Part shown: positions 22,726-31,874 of the stretch, piece after piece
How positions within the stretch are numbered: the first letter of the stretch is position 1
Layout: each line of letters starts with the position of its first letter
NCBI RefSeq assembly: GCF_016653465.1
Contig: NZ_NHSQ01000132.1
Coordinates: 26,536-90,535, forward strand
Length of the DNA: 64,000 nt
Direction of reading: 5' to 3'
Source: Thiocystis minor
Lineage (GTDB): Bacteria > Pseudomonadota > Gammaproteobacteria > Chromatiales > Chromatiaceae
The notes under the pieces: model-generated
What the model was told of the DNA's origin: nothing
Databases searched by the model: none
Seen by the model: only the letters and a program-made list of their open reading frames with translations
Made by a program: the position numbers and the translations under genes

Positions 22726-24699
22726 TCAGGGCTCCAGCCGCGCCTCACGCCAGAAAACGGCCGCCGGCACCGGCGGCAACAGTTCGCTCAGGCGCACCGG
22801 CGCAAGCCCCAGGCGATCCGCATAGATCACGCGATAGGTCAAGACACGCTCCACATAAGCGCGCGTCTCGGCAAAGGGGATCCGGGCAATCCAGAGATCC
22901 GCGTCGAGACACTCCTCGGGCAGCCAGCGCGCGACCCGGCTCGGTCCCGCGTTATAGGCCGCCGTAGCGAGCGCGGCATGCCCGAAGCGATCGCGCATCC
23001 GTGCCAGATAGGTACTGCCGAGCGCGATGTTCAGTGCGGGGTCGAGCAATGACCAGCGCGAGGGCGCGTCCAGGTCCAGTTCCGCCGCCACCTCCGCCGC
23101 GGTGGCTGGCATCAGCTGCATCAGCCCGATGGCGCCGGCGTTCGAGGCGATCGTGCGCGCGAAGACGCTCTCCTGACGCATCACCGCGAAGATCCAAGCG
23201 GCATCGATTCCGGTCTGCCACGCCTGCTCGGTCACCAGATCGCGATAGGTCACGGGAAAGCGCAGATGCAGGTCGTCCCAGTAACCGGTGCGCGCCAGCG
23301 TGAAGATAGCCTGATCGTGCCAGCGCAGCGCATCGGCGATCACGGCCGCCGCCAGCAGGTCCGCCGATTCCAGATTCCGGGTCAAGGCGCGCCATTCGCG
23401 GCGGATATCGGTCTCACGCCCCAATGGATGCAGTTCCCGAATCCGCTGAAACGCCGGCGTGAGGACGAGACGGCGAATCCGCGCCGGCTCCGCCGGGGTC
23501 GGCGCATGATCCAGACGATAGGGTTGTCCGATTCGGTCCGCCGCCATGAAGCCCCAGAAACCGCGTTGGCGTGCCGCCTGCTCAAAACTGGCTTGAGCCT
23601 CCGCCGCGTGGCCAAGCCGCTCCTCGGCGCGTCCCTGCCAGTAGAGCCAGCGGTCGCGTTTTTCCTCGCTGTCCGGCATGCGCGCGATCCACTTGGCCAC
23701 CCAGTCCCACGCGCTCAACTCGATGGCGGCGCGCAGACGCACCTCCTGATCCGGGAGATTCTCCCCGGTCTCCCGCAGACCGTCCCAATAGGCGAGTCCC
23801 AGACGATCGCCGGTGCGCGCGAGCGCGCGACCCACGGCGGCATGGGCGCGGTCGAGCGCCACCGGGTCGACCGACAGCGCCTCGCGCCACTGCATCAGCG
23901 CCCAGGCCGCGTCATCCGGCGCGCGCCGTGCCAACCGCACAATCCCATGGGCCAGAATCGCCGCGCGCAGCGGATGCTCCCCGGCAAATCCCGCCGACTC
24001 CAACACCTGGACGGGGTTCTGATCCACGTCCAGCCAGCGTTCCAGCCAGGCACGCTCGGCCTCGGGCAGAAGCTTCCCGAGCCCACGGGCCAAGCCCGCC
24101 TCGCCAGACTCCATCGCCAACCGGATACGCCGCCAAGTCAACTCGGGCGTCAGATGACCGGCCTGCCGCCAGGCCGCGAAGACGGGATCGCAGACATCCG
24201 GCCGCGAACGCGCCGACAGCCAGACCGATTCGACCTGGGGCATGGCCTCCTCGGCGCGCCCAGACTCGATCAGCGCGCGCAGAAACAGACAGCGACGTTC
24301 GACCGACTCGTCCGCCCGATAGATCCGCGCATACTCGGTCCAGCGTCCGGCGTCGGCGAGCCGGCGCAGGTAGGCCAGGCGCAGACGGTCGGCCAGCGGC
24401 GAATCCGGATCGGCGGCGAGAAAGTCCTCGATCGCGGCGTCCGGTGCCGCCTTCAGGTTTCCGGTCAGATCGGCGAAGCGCAGATAGGGATAGAGTGGAT
24501 GCTCGCGCAGCGTGTCGGCCAGCGACTCGAAACGCGCCCGATCGCCATCCTTGAGCGCCTGCTCGGCGGCGAGAAAATCATCCCGACCGTCCGCGCTGGC
24601 CGCCATTGCGGTCAACGTCAACAGGCTGGCCAGCACTAGGCGCAAGACATCGGAGGCAAGACGCCGGGAAGAAGAAACACAAGGGAGGTTGGCAGTCAT
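22726..24699 (-). CDS. slt: Soluble lytic murein transglycosylase
   Basis: A periplasmic peptidoglycan lytic transglycosylase of about 657 residues. It starts with a signal peptide (RLVLASLLTLTAMAASADG), continues with a long alpha-helical superhelix, and ends with the lysozyme-like domain. The catalytic glutamate is near 509 in VMRQESVF, followed by SNAGAIGLMQLMPATAAEVA and ALATAAYNAGPSRVARWL. Length and order match Slt70. The start is uncertain: ATG 24699 puts the signal peptide close to the N-terminus, while ATG 24729 and 24798 are also open and no start has a good ribosome-binding site. Confidence 0.92.
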   Translation of the reverse strand: MTANLPCVSSSRRLASDVLRLVLASLLTLTAMAASADGRDDFLAAEQALKDGDRARFESLADTLREHPLYPYLRFADLTGNLKAAPDAAIEDFLAADPDSPLADRLRLAYLRRLADAGRWTEYARIYRADESVERRCLFLRALIESGRAEEAMPQVESVWLSARSRPDVCDPVFAAWRQAGHLTPELTWRRIRLAMESGEAGLARGLGKLLPEAERAWLERWLDVDQNPVQVLESAGFAGEHPLRAAILAHGIVRLARRAPDDAAWALMQWREALSVDPVALDRAHAAVGRALARTGDRLGLAYWDGLRETGENLPDQEVRLRAAIELSAWDWVAKWIARMPDSEEKRDRWLYWQGRAEERLGHAAEAQASFEQAARQRGFWGFMAADRIGQPYRLDHAPTPAEPARIRRLVLTPAFQRIRELHPLGRETDIRREWRALTRNLESADLLAAAVIADALRWHDQAIFTLARTGYWDDLHLRFPVTYRDLVTEQAWQTGIDAAWIFAVMRQESVFARTIASNAGAIGLMQLMPATAAEVAAELDLDAPSRWSLLDPALNIALGSTYLARMRDRFGHAALATAAYNAGPSRVARWLPEECLDADLWIARIPFAETRAYVERVLTYRVIYADRLGLAPVRLSELLPPVPAAVFWREARLEP

Positions 24700-25073
24700 C
24701 GGTCGCGTGAGATGGCGGAAACCAGTCATGGATACGCAAGGAGCCCAGTGTACCTTGAACTCCAGCCCCGATTTGAGCATGGTCACGATCCAAGGCACGA
24801 ACCATCGCCATCGCCGAAATTCGCGCGCAAAGCGCCGCCGTCCCCGTCGAGGCGGGAATCGAGTGGATCGAGGATGCCGCAGGTTGCCACAAGCCCACCG
24901 CGAACTGAATCGGCGTCCGCCGCGGGCCAGCCTGCATGAATCGGGACGCCCTTAAGATCGCTGGCTCGGCACCGGAGAGGCATGAACCTTCTGCGCGAGA
25001 GACGTTATAGTTACTGTATGGATTTTGCCTGCAACCGGTTTTGTCCAACACCAGATCCGCAGGAGGTACCGCC
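24700..25073. other. Intergenic region without recognised gene
   Basis: Between divergent slt and the MEMO-like gene. Short open frames on both strands have no family resemblance. TTGCCT and GTTATAGT-type stretches near 25000 could be promoter elements for the downstream gene but are not convincing. Confidence 0.4.
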
Positions 25074-25859
25074 ATGTTACTGGTTCGACAACCCGCGGTG
25101 GCCGACCGCTTCTACCCCGGCGACCCGCGTGAACTGACGCGGATGCTGGACGGTTTCCTGGCCGACACGCCGCCGCGCACCCCGCCGCCCAAGGCCGTGA
25201 TCGTCCCGCACGCCGGTTATATCTACTCCGGCCCGATCGCCGCGACCGCCTACGCCACGCTGGCGCCGGCACGCGAGAGCGTCACCCGCGTCATCCTGAT
25301 GGGACCAAGCCACCGGGTTCCGTTTCGCGGTCTGGCGACGAGCAGCGCCGACCGGTTCGACACCCCGCTGGGCGCGGTGCCGCTGGACCGGACGGCCATC
25401 AATCAGGCGCTCGCCCTGCCCCAGGTCCGGACCATGGACGAGGCGCACGCGCTGGAACACAGCCTGGAGGTTCAGCTTCCCTTTCTGCAGCGGGTGTTGG
25501 CGGATTTCAGCCTGGCGCCCTTCGTGGTCGGCGACGCCAGCCCCGAAGCGGTGGCCGAGGTGCTGGAACTGCTCTGGGGCGGTCCCGAAACACTCATCGT
25601 CATCAGCTCCGACCTGAGCCACTATCATGACGACCGCACCGCGCGACGCCTGGATGCCGCCACCTCTGCGGCCATCGAGGCGCTGCGTCCGGACGATATC
25701 AGTTACGACCAGGCCTGCGGCCGCACCCCGGTCAACGGACTCCTGACGGTGGCGAAACGGCGCGGTTTGCAGGCGCGGACTCTGGACCTACGCAATTCGG
25801 GCGATACCGCCGGATCGCGCGATCACGTCGTGGGGTATGGCGCCTATGTCTTCCATTGA
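25074..25859 (+). CDS. MEMO1-family protein (AmmeMemoRadiSam system protein B)
   Basis: 261 residues with the MEMO fold, related to LigB-type extradiol dioxygenases. Visible signatures: RQPAVADRFYPGDP at the start, VPHAGYIYSGPIAA with the metal-site His, GPSHRVPFRG, EHSLEVQLPFLQ, and SSDLSHYHD. AGGAGGTACCGCC directly precedes ATG 25074, ruling out the longer GTG-started frame. It overlaps the AMMECR1-like gene, a conserved pairing. The third typical partner, a radical SAM enzyme, is not in this window. The biochemical role is unknown. Confidence 0.9.
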   Translation: MLLVRQPAVADRFYPGDPRELTRMLDGFLADTPPRTPPPKAVIVPHAGYIYSGPIAATAYATLAPARESVTRVILMGPSHRVPFRGLATSSADRFDTPLGAVPLDRTAINQALALPQVRTMDEAHALEHSLEVQLPFLQRVLADFSLAPFVVGDASPEAVAEVLELLWGGPETLIVISSDLSHYHDDRTARRLDAATSAAIEALRPDDISYDQACGRTPVNGLLTVAKRRGLQARTLDLRNSGDTAGSRDHVVGYGAYVFH

Positions 25860-26496
25860 GTCCAAGCCGGCCGACGACACCGAGCCACTCGACATCGCTC
25901 AGAACCAGCAACGCCGGATCTTGCTGGAGGTGGCGGTGCGCTCCATCGCCACCGGCCTGGAGCGCGGGATGCCGCTGGAGCTGGATCCCGCCGACTACCC
26001 CGAGCCGCTGCAGACAATCCGCGCCACCTTCGTCACCCTTGAGATTGACGGCGCGCTGCGCGGTTGCATCGGCGTCCTGGACGCCTGTCGCCCTTTGGTG
26101 GAAGACGTCGCCCACCATGCCTTCGCCGCCGCCTTCCAGGATCCCCGCTTCCCCCGGCTGCACCCGGACGAATTTCCCCGGCTGACGATCAAGCTCTCCA
26201 TCCTCACCCCGCCGGAACCGCTGGAGTTCGCCTCCCAGTCCGATCTGCTCGACCGCATCCGTCCAGGGGTTGACGGACTCATTCTCACGGACCAGGGACG
26301 GCGCGGAACCTTCCTACCGTCCGTGTGGGAACAGTTGCCGGATCCCGCGTCCTTCCTGGAACATCTCAAACGCAAGGCCGGGCTGCCCTTCGGGTATTGG
26401 TCCGACACCTTGCGGGTGTCCCGCTACGCCACCGAATCGTTTGGCGGATCCTTCAGCGACATCGATGCACGGATCCAGGCTCAGGCACCGAGCTGA
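25837..26496 (+). CDS. AMMECR1-domain protein (AmmeMemoRadiSam system protein A)
   Basis: 219 residues. RATFVTLEIDGALRGCIGVLDA near 60-81 is the hallmark LRGCIG motif, followed by DVAHHAFAAAFQDPRFPRL, LTIKLSILTPPEPL and ILTDQGRRGTFLPSVWEQLPDP. These define AMMECR1. The first 22 bases lie inside the MEMO gene, so the two are translationally linked; ATG 25846 is an alternative start. The function of the family is unknown, and co-occurrence with MEMO suggests a common complex or modification pathway. Confidence 0.9.
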   Translation: MAPMSSIESKPADDTEPLDIAQNQQRRILLEVAVRSIATGLERGMPLELDPADYPEPLQTIRATFVTLEIDGALRGCIGVLDACRPLVEDVAHHAFAAAFQDPRFPRLHPDEFPRLTIKLSILTPPEPLEFASQSDLLDRIRPGVDGLILTDQGRRGTFLPSVWEQLPDPASFLEHLKRKAGLPFGYWSDTLRVSRYATESFGGSFSDIDARIQAQAPS

Positions 26497-26530
26497 ATCG
26501 CATCCAACCTGAACAAATTTGAAATCACGC

Positions 26531-26995
26531 ATGAACTACTGGCTCTTCAAATCCGAACCCGAGACCTTCGGCATCGACGATCTGGCATCGCGCCCCGATC
26601 AAACCGAGCCCTGGGACGGGGTACGCAATTATCAGGCGCGCAACATGCTTCGCGATCAGATGCGGATCGGCGACCGGATTCTCTTCTACCACTCCAATTG
26701 CGAAGTGCCAGGGGTGGTCGGGATCGCCGAGGCGTCGAGCGCTCCCCGTCCGGACCCCTCCGCTTTCGATCCCGAGGCAAAGTATTTCGATCCCAAGAGC
26801 CGTCTCGAACAGCCACGCTGGTATCTGGTGGATGTGCGCTACGTACGTCATCTGAAACGGACCATCCCGCTTGCGCAACTCAAGGAATACGCGCAGGGCG
26901 AGTTGGATGGGATGCCGCTGGTGCGCAAAGGCAATCGGCTCTCGATTATGCCGGTCAGCCCGGAGCAGTGGCGGTTCATCCTGGGACTGGAGTAG
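26531..26995 (+). CDS. EVE-domain protein (PUA-like fold)
   Basis: 154 residues forming one EVE domain, starting MNYWLFKSEPETFGIDDL and continuing WDGVRNYQARNMLRDQMRIGD, FYHSNCEVPGVVGIAEA and WYLVDVRYVRHLKRTIPL. This is the thymocyte nuclear protein 1 (THYN1) type, related to YTH and ASCH domains that bind modified nucleobases. ATG 26531 is preferred over a GTG-like upstream start because it matches the family N-terminus exactly. Confidence 0.9.
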   Translation: MNYWLFKSEPETFGIDDLASRPDQTEPWDGVRNYQARNMLRDQMRIGDRILFYHSNCEVPGVVGIAEASSAPRPDPSAFDPEAKYFDPKSRLEQPRWYLVDVRYVRHLKRTIPLAQLKEYAQGELDGMPLVRKGNRLSIMPVSPEQWRFILGLE

Positions 26996-27054
26996 ACCGC
27001 CATTGCTCGGTGCGACGCGCGTGAGGCAACCGAATCTGCCGACGGATCTCGCGT

Positions 27055-27411
27055 CTACAGTTGCCTGACGACTGGCGCCTGCTGGAGCCCAAGCATCTGC
27101 CTGCCAAGCTTGATCGCCTGTTCGGCGAAGGTCTCCAGATCGCCCCAGCAGTCGTTCGTATCGACCACCTCGGACATGAGCGCGCTCACGACCCGCAGTC
27201 GATAGGCGCCATCGGCCCGCTCGGCGGCTGGCGTCTGCTCGGCGCAGACATAGAGGACGGGCTCGCGCTGCGCCGGCGGGACGAGCGCCAGGATATACCG
27301 GTAGAAACGGCTATCCCCGCTCTCGATCTCGCCCAGGAGCGAGGCGGTATGGTCGCCCACCTGATAACGGCGTTTCGGAATCGCGGTCTTGATCGCTGGA
27401 CGGTCTTGCAT
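27055..27411 (-). CDS. Conserved hypothetical protein
   Basis: 118 residues with GGAG eight bases before ATG 27411. Predicted mixed alpha/beta, with RYILALVPPAQREPVLYVCAEQT and YRLRVVSALMSEVVD as strand-like parts. I do not recognise the family. It lies 72 bases after the SET-domain gene in the same direction, so the NorD/CbbO-like, SET and this gene may be one operon. Confidence 0.6.
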   Translation of the reverse strand: MQDRPAIKTAIPKRRYQVGDHTASLLGEIESGDSRFYRYILALVPPAQREPVLYVCAEQTPAAERADGAYRLRVVSALMSEVVDTNDCWGDLETFAEQAIKLGRQMLGLQQAPVVRQL

Positions 27412-27483
27412 CGGCTTGCTCCGTTAAAATGTTCTGAACAGATGGGGACGCACCGCGCGGAACGCGAGACGAAGCGGTTTGGT

Positions 27484-27819
27484 TCAGGATCCGGCGGCAT
27501 AGTCGATGCTGATTTCCTCATCCACGGCGATCGTCCGCCGGGCATAGAGGTCGAAACCGTCGAATTCCGCATTCGGCCGATCGCTGTGATTCAGCCAGCG
27601 CAGCAGATTATTGCCGCGCCGGCCGATCAGGACGCCCGTCTCGGCCGCATAAAGCCAGAGCACATGAGGGCCGTCCTCATCGACCTCGACGCCTTCGAAG
27701 GTTCCGATGTAATCCCCGACAGCGAAACGCATGCGGGCAAAACAACCTTGACCATGAATCGGCGACGGGGCCGCATAGAGCCGGCGGCGCAATGGGTCGA
27801 GTGCATGATGGCGATGCAA
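27484..27819 (-). CDS. Small SET-domain protein
   Basis: 111 residues with bacterial SET-domain motifs: SPIHGQGCFA (SAM-site glycine motif) near 19-28, NLLRWLNHSDRPNAEF (the knot asparagine-histidine motif) and VDEEISIDYA (the final tyrosine motif). SET proteins transfer methyl groups to protein lysines; the target is unknown. The start is uncertain, as the frame opens with TTG 27819 and has no ATG upstream of the domain. It follows the NorD/CbbO-like gene by 33 bases. Confidence 0.8.
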   Translation of the reverse strand: MHRHHALDPLRRRLYAAPSPIHGQGCFARMRFAVGDYIGTFEGVEVDEDGPHVLWLYAAETGVLIGRRGNNLLRWLNHSDRPNAEFDGFDLYARRTIAVDEEISIDYAAGS

Positions 27820-27852
27820 GATACAACGGGATCCCGTCTATAAAGAGTGAGC

Positions 27853-30069
27853 CTACACCGTCATCCGCCGATAAATCTCCGAGACGCGCAACGGTAGCTT
27901 ACCGACCTTTTCGACCAGGACGTAACCAGCCGGTCCAAACACGTGGGGCAGGTATTCCTGGGCCTGGTCGTCGATGGTGATGCAGAAAGGGTGAACGCCC
28001 CGACCGCGCGCTTCCAGCACCGCCTGGCGGGTGTCTTCGATGCCATAATCGCCACGGTAGCCATCCTCGTCGTCCGGTCGACCGTCGGACAGGACGATCA
28101 AGACGCGGGTGCGCGCCTCGACCGCCAGCAGCTTGCGTGTCAGATGGCGGATGGCGACGCCCATGCGGGTGTAGTCCTGGGGCCGGATGCCGCTGATACG
28201 GGCCTGCACCTTGGCGTCGTAGGACTCGTCGAAATTCTTGATTCGATAGCTGTCGCAGCGGGTGTGGGTATAGCCGGAGAAGCCGTGGATGGCGTAGCGG
28301 TCGCCCAGACGTTCCAGCGCCTCGCACAGCAGCACCAGCGATTCGCGTTGGGCGTCGTTGATCCAGCCCTTGGTGGATCCGCTCATGTCCACCATGAACA
28401 GCACCGCGAGATTGCGGTCGAGCTTGCGGCGACGCAGAAACAGGCGGTCGGTCATCTCCAGTCCCTGTGCCTGATCGGCGTGGGCCTCGACCAGTGCATC
28501 GATATCCAGATCGTCGCCGAAGGGTTCACGCTTGATCAGCCGCTCCTCGCCGCGGATCGCCTCGAAGGTGCGGTAGAGGTGTTTCAACAGTCCCCGGTAT
28601 TTGTGACGGGTCGCGGCAACGAAGTCATCCGGCTGGGGGTGAACATCCTTCTCGCGCAGTTGACACCAACCCTTGCGATAGCCCTGACGGCCGGCGTCCC
28701 ATTCGTCGTAGAGGAAGGTATCGGGCGCGTGCGTGGGCGCGCCATCATCCCGCGCCTGGACCGACTGGCGCTGATAGACGCCCTGCCCCGCCGCCTCCAG
28801 ATACTCGGGCGGGATATGGCCGAAGTCCTGCGCGATGGATTGCAGGAGCTGCACGGTCGCGGGGATCGAGCGCACCGGCTGGTCGCCCAGCCGCAATTGG
28901 AAGGCGAAACCGTCGGGCCAGTCATCATCGGGCTCGGGATCGACCCGAAACGTCGGCGTTTCGCCAGCGGGCGAACGACGGCCGACGGCCTGCTCGGCGA
29001 CGATCTGGGCCAGCGTCGCGTGCAACAACTCGCGTTCGCGGGCGATTCGCACGGCGGCGATCTCGGCCACCCGTTCCGGGCGGAGGTCGCCCTGATAGCA
29101 GAGAGGCGCCAGCGGAACGACATCAGCGGCGTACAGCTCGGCGACCAGCGCCCAACTCAGGGCTGCGTCGGCCTCGGGACGGGTCACCCGCTCGGCGATG
29201 GTGCGCCAGCTCGGCGAGAGCGACTCGCGGCCCGCCAGTCGACGCATCTCGCGCCAGAGACCGGGGAGTTCGGTGGCGAGCCGGGCATCCAGCCTGAATC
29301 TCTCGATCGACTGGAACAGGGCGAGTGCGCGACTGGAATCTGGATACGTCGCCAGATGGACTAACGCGGGTTCGCGCCAGGTGCCGCACCAGGTCTGGGC
29401 CCAGAGGTAGGCGACGATCGCCTTGTAAAGTCGAAAATTATCAGCCGGGTCGGGAAATTGGCTCAGGAACGGGGGCAGAAAGAGCGTTTCGGTGTCGGTA
29501 TGGATGACCGCGTCGGTTTCCAGACGGAGCCCGCGCCCCGCAAGGCCGATGGTCCATGACTCCAGCACCGGCTGAACCTCAGCGAAACGCACTTGGCAGC
29601 GACGCTCGCGCAAGGTTCTGGCGTCGTCGGCAACCCCTTGCATGACGCGGATGCCGCCCTGGGTACCCGAGCGGTCGTAGGTGTCCAAGAGCTGGACGAT
29701 CCAGTCATGGATCTCGTCGTCCGGGAGATGGCGCAGGATCTCCGGCGCGTGGATGCAAAGATGATAGGTCAGCTCCAGGCTGGTGCGGGCGACCCGTGCC
29801 AGATGGCCGAACATCGCCTCTACCCGAGCGGCGGGGAACCAGGCCAGCGCCTCGGCGGGCGGGCGCACACTGCGGCGCATCGACAGCACCCGATACACGA
29901 GCGTTTCGAGTCGTTCATGAATGCTGTCCTCGGAGAGGGCATCGGAGGCCCGCCGTCCCTCCTGTCCATAACGGGCGGCCAAGACCTCGACATTGAGTGG
30001 GTTGGCACGGATCCGTGCCAGGCATTCTTCCTGACCGATCTGGATGTCGATACGGCGGTCGTCGTTCAT
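27853..30069 (-). CDS. NorD/CbbO-like protein with von Willebrand A domain
   Basis: 738 residues. The long N-terminal helical part is followed at about 540-735 by a VWA domain with an intact MIDAS motif: VDMSGSTKG, then GFSGYTHT, TRMGVAIRHLTRKLL and VLSDGRPDD. NorD and CbbO work with MoxR-type AAA ATPases (NorQ, CbbQ) to insert metal or reactivate NO reductase or RuBisCO. No such ATPase, RuBisCO or Nor gene is adjacent, so the client cannot be named. Start at ATG 30069 matches the conserved region; the open frame continues upstream without homology. It leads a possible three-gene operon with the SET and hypothetical genes. Confidence 0.82.
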   Translation of the reverse strand: MNDDRRIDIQIGQEECLARIRANPLNVEVLAARYGQEGRRASDALSEDSIHERLETLVYRVLSMRRSVRPPAEALAWFPAARVEAMFGHLARVARTSLELTYHLCIHAPEILRHLPDDEIHDWIVQLLDTYDRSGTQGGIRVMQGVADDARTLRERRCQVRFAEVQPVLESWTIGLAGRGLRLETDAVIHTDTETLFLPPFLSQFPDPADNFRLYKAIVAYLWAQTWCGTWREPALVHLATYPDSSRALALFQSIERFRLDARLATELPGLWREMRRLAGRESLSPSWRTIAERVTRPEADAALSWALVAELYAADVVPLAPLCYQGDLRPERVAEIAAVRIARERELLHATLAQIVAEQAVGRRSPAGETPTFRVDPEPDDDWPDGFAFQLRLGDQPVRSIPATVQLLQSIAQDFGHIPPEYLEAAGQGVYQRQSVQARDDGAPTHAPDTFLYDEWDAGRQGYRKGWCQLREKDVHPQPDDFVAATRHKYRGLLKHLYRTFEAIRGEERLIKREPFGDDLDIDALVEAHADQAQGLEMTDRLFLRRRKLDRNLAVLFMVDMSGSTKGWINDAQRESLVLLCEALERLGDRYAIHGFSGYTHTRCDSYRIKNFDESYDAKVQARISGIRPQDYTRMGVAIRHLTRKLLAVEARTRVLIVLSDGRPDDEDGYRGDYGIEDTRQAVLEARGRGVHPFCITIDDQAQEYLPHVFGPAGYVLVEKVGKLPLRVSEIYRRMTV

Positions 30070-30226
30070 GAATCCATCCCGTGAATCAATCGGGGCGACC
30101 GATGCGGACCAGGTCGAGATATGATCAGACCCATTTCCCCCGACGGGAGATGGGCGAAACCCGACCTGAGAAGCTCCACGGACGATCGATGACCGCCCCG
30201 GAGCCACACGTCACGTTGGATGCGCG

Positions 30227-30700
30227 TTAGTCCTCATAGCGCAAGAAGATGTTGCTGTCCGAATCTTGACGCCAAAAATCGCTCCCAGCCGATCCCATGC
30301 CCGTGCCGGACGCATACATGCCGGAGGATGACGTGCTGGATGACGATCCCATCGGCATGCGCTCGAAGGCGGAGAATTCGGTCCGTTCCTCGCTCGTCCG
30401 ATTGTAGGGCCACTCGTAGTTAAGGAAGTTGTTGGTATACCAACCGCTCCACCCCCCGACACCGTGCGGATTCGATCCTCCGCTGTACGATTCAAAGGCG
30501 GAGAATTCGGCCCGCTCCCCGCTCGTCCCATGGTAAGGCGATTCGTAGTTGAGGAAGTTGTTGGTTCGCCAACCGCTCCATCCCTCGAAGCCGCCACGAT
30601 CCGCTTCGCCGTACTCGGGCATGTTTGAGGACGACACCAGACTCGTCTGCAACAGACCGGCCGCAAGCAAGCCTAGCGCAAAACTGCCTTTCGTCTTCAT
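30227..30700 (-). CDS. Secreted repeat protein with EFSAFE motifs
   Basis: 157 residues. The signal peptide is MKTKGSFALGLLAAGLLQTS. The mature part has two near-identical units of about 38 residues: GWSGWRTNNFLNYESPYHG/TSGERAEFSAFE and GWSGWYTNNFLNYEWPYNR/TSEERTEFSAFE, then a serine-rich tail. The ERxEFSAFE end also closes the product of the gene at 31875-32390, and the two signal peptides resemble each other. No known family. AGGTAT-type sequence precedes the ATG. Confidence 0.65.
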   Translation of the reverse strand: MKTKGSFALGLLAAGLLQTSLVSSSNMPEYGEADRGGFEGWSGWRTNNFLNYESPYHGTSGERAEFSAFESYSGGSNPHGVGGWSGWYTNNFLNYEWPYNRTSEERTEFSAFERMPMGSSSSTSSSGMYASGTGMGSAGSDFWRQDSDSNIFLRYED

Positions 30701-31023
30701 CTCGATACCTCATCAAGTGGAAACACGAAATATCATGCATACCTTGACCCCTGTGCCCGAACGGCAGAACCCGCGAGCAATCGTCTCCGCGCCGCCCCCA
30801 ACACAGGATGGTCAACTCGATTTAAAGTATGGATAACGATTTCCACAAAAAAACCGCTCGGTTTTTAGCCTATTTTCGTGGTCAATCGCGCCATGTTGTC
30901 TGCGCCCCTGGCGGATCGCGGCAACAAGCGAGGCGGGAATCGCAAAGGGATACATTCAGGTGGTGAGCGCCCACTACATGGACGCGACCTGCCTCCGCCC
31001 TCCTCGCGGTGGCAGGTTCGGGA
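30701..31023. other. Intergenic region between secreted-protein genes
   Basis: No gene recognised. AAAAACCG-CT-CGGTTTTT near 30847-30866 is a short symmetrical hairpin that could end transcription in either direction. Confidence 0.4.
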
Positions 31024-31542
31024 TCAGTCGGTGGCGGCGTTAAAGGCAACCGCCGACGGGGACGCCGCAGCGGCCGTGGCCGCGCAGTGACTCAACACCA
31101 GCGACGGCGGATCCACCGAAAAGATGAAGGGGGCTGCCTTGCGAAGGGCGCTCAGACCCAGGATCTGGCGCGTCCCGGCGGGGAACACCGCCGCTTCCAC
31201 ATCGTGGAGCCAGCAGTCGCCGCCGATGTTCAGCGCGCCGATGGCATAGATCGAGACCTCCATCTCGCTGCCATTGGCGAGGATGCCCTGGAGCCGTTTG
31301 ACATAACGAACGCCACCCTGGCGCTTGAGTGTGCGAAGGGTACCCTCGTTGATCGTGACATAGCCCGAACCGGTGTCGACCATCAGTTCCGTATCGCCGA
31401 AACCCTGGATATGGGTGGGAACATAGAAGGTTGCCGCCGCCCTCTCCCGCATCGCGATGCGGGTATCGAACTCCGCCGCCAAGGCTGGGTTCAAGGTCAA
31501 TAACAGCACTGTCAACGGCACAAAAAACAACCTTGATCGCAT
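31024..31542 (-). CDS. Secreted retropepsin-like aspartic protease
   Basis: 172 residues from ATG 31542. The signal peptide is LFFVPLTVLLLTLNPALA. The catalytic motif MVDTGSGYVTINEGTL (Asp-Thr-Gly) is near residues 58-73, followed by NGSEMEVSIYAIGALNIG and the ILGLSALRKAAPFIF flap/hydrophobic motif of single-domain aspartic proteases, which act as dimers. A C-terminal Ala/Ser-rich stretch follows. Located in the periplasm or envelope. It lies between two secreted proteins sharing ERxEFSAFE motifs, so a processing role on them is a guess from context. The upstream open frame lacks family likeness. Confidence 0.82.
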   Translation of the reverse strand: MRSRLFFVPLTVLLLTLNPALAAEFDTRIAMRERAAATFYVPTHIQGFGDTELMVDTGSGYVTINEGTLRTLKRQGGVRYVKRLQGILANGSEMEVSIYAIGALNIGGDCWLHDVEAAVFPAGTRQILGLSALRKAAPFIFSVDPPSLVLSHCAATAAAASPSAVAFNAATD

Positions 31543-31874
31543 GGAACGCTTTCCTTCGAAGGAGGTGAAAGTGCACACTAGCCCAGAGTCTATCCTGAAA
31601 GAAAATGAATATTCCGTGACGAGCGTCACTGTTTGGTCGTCGATACGGTACCGGCGGTCGGGTCGTTCTTGCCGACGTCGCTCGGCAACGTCGCCCGAGT
31701 CCGTGCTAGCAACCGAATCAAGCCCAAAATTCACCTAGGTTTTGCTCGGAACTCACCGCGCCGCCCTGAACTCGAATACCGTGACAAGTGCCGCCGGGTG
31801 ACGGAACGCGGGTCAAGCCGTCTCGGTCACCGGACATCGCGGCACGGATCCTGTCCCACTTGGGAGGTATCGAG
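31543..31874. other. Divergent intergenic region of the protease and EFSAFE genes
   Basis: Lies between the minus-strand protease and the plus-strand secreted gene, so both promoters should be here. CGAAGGAGGTGAAAG is close to the protease start. No clear -35/-10 pair was identified. Confidence 0.4.
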
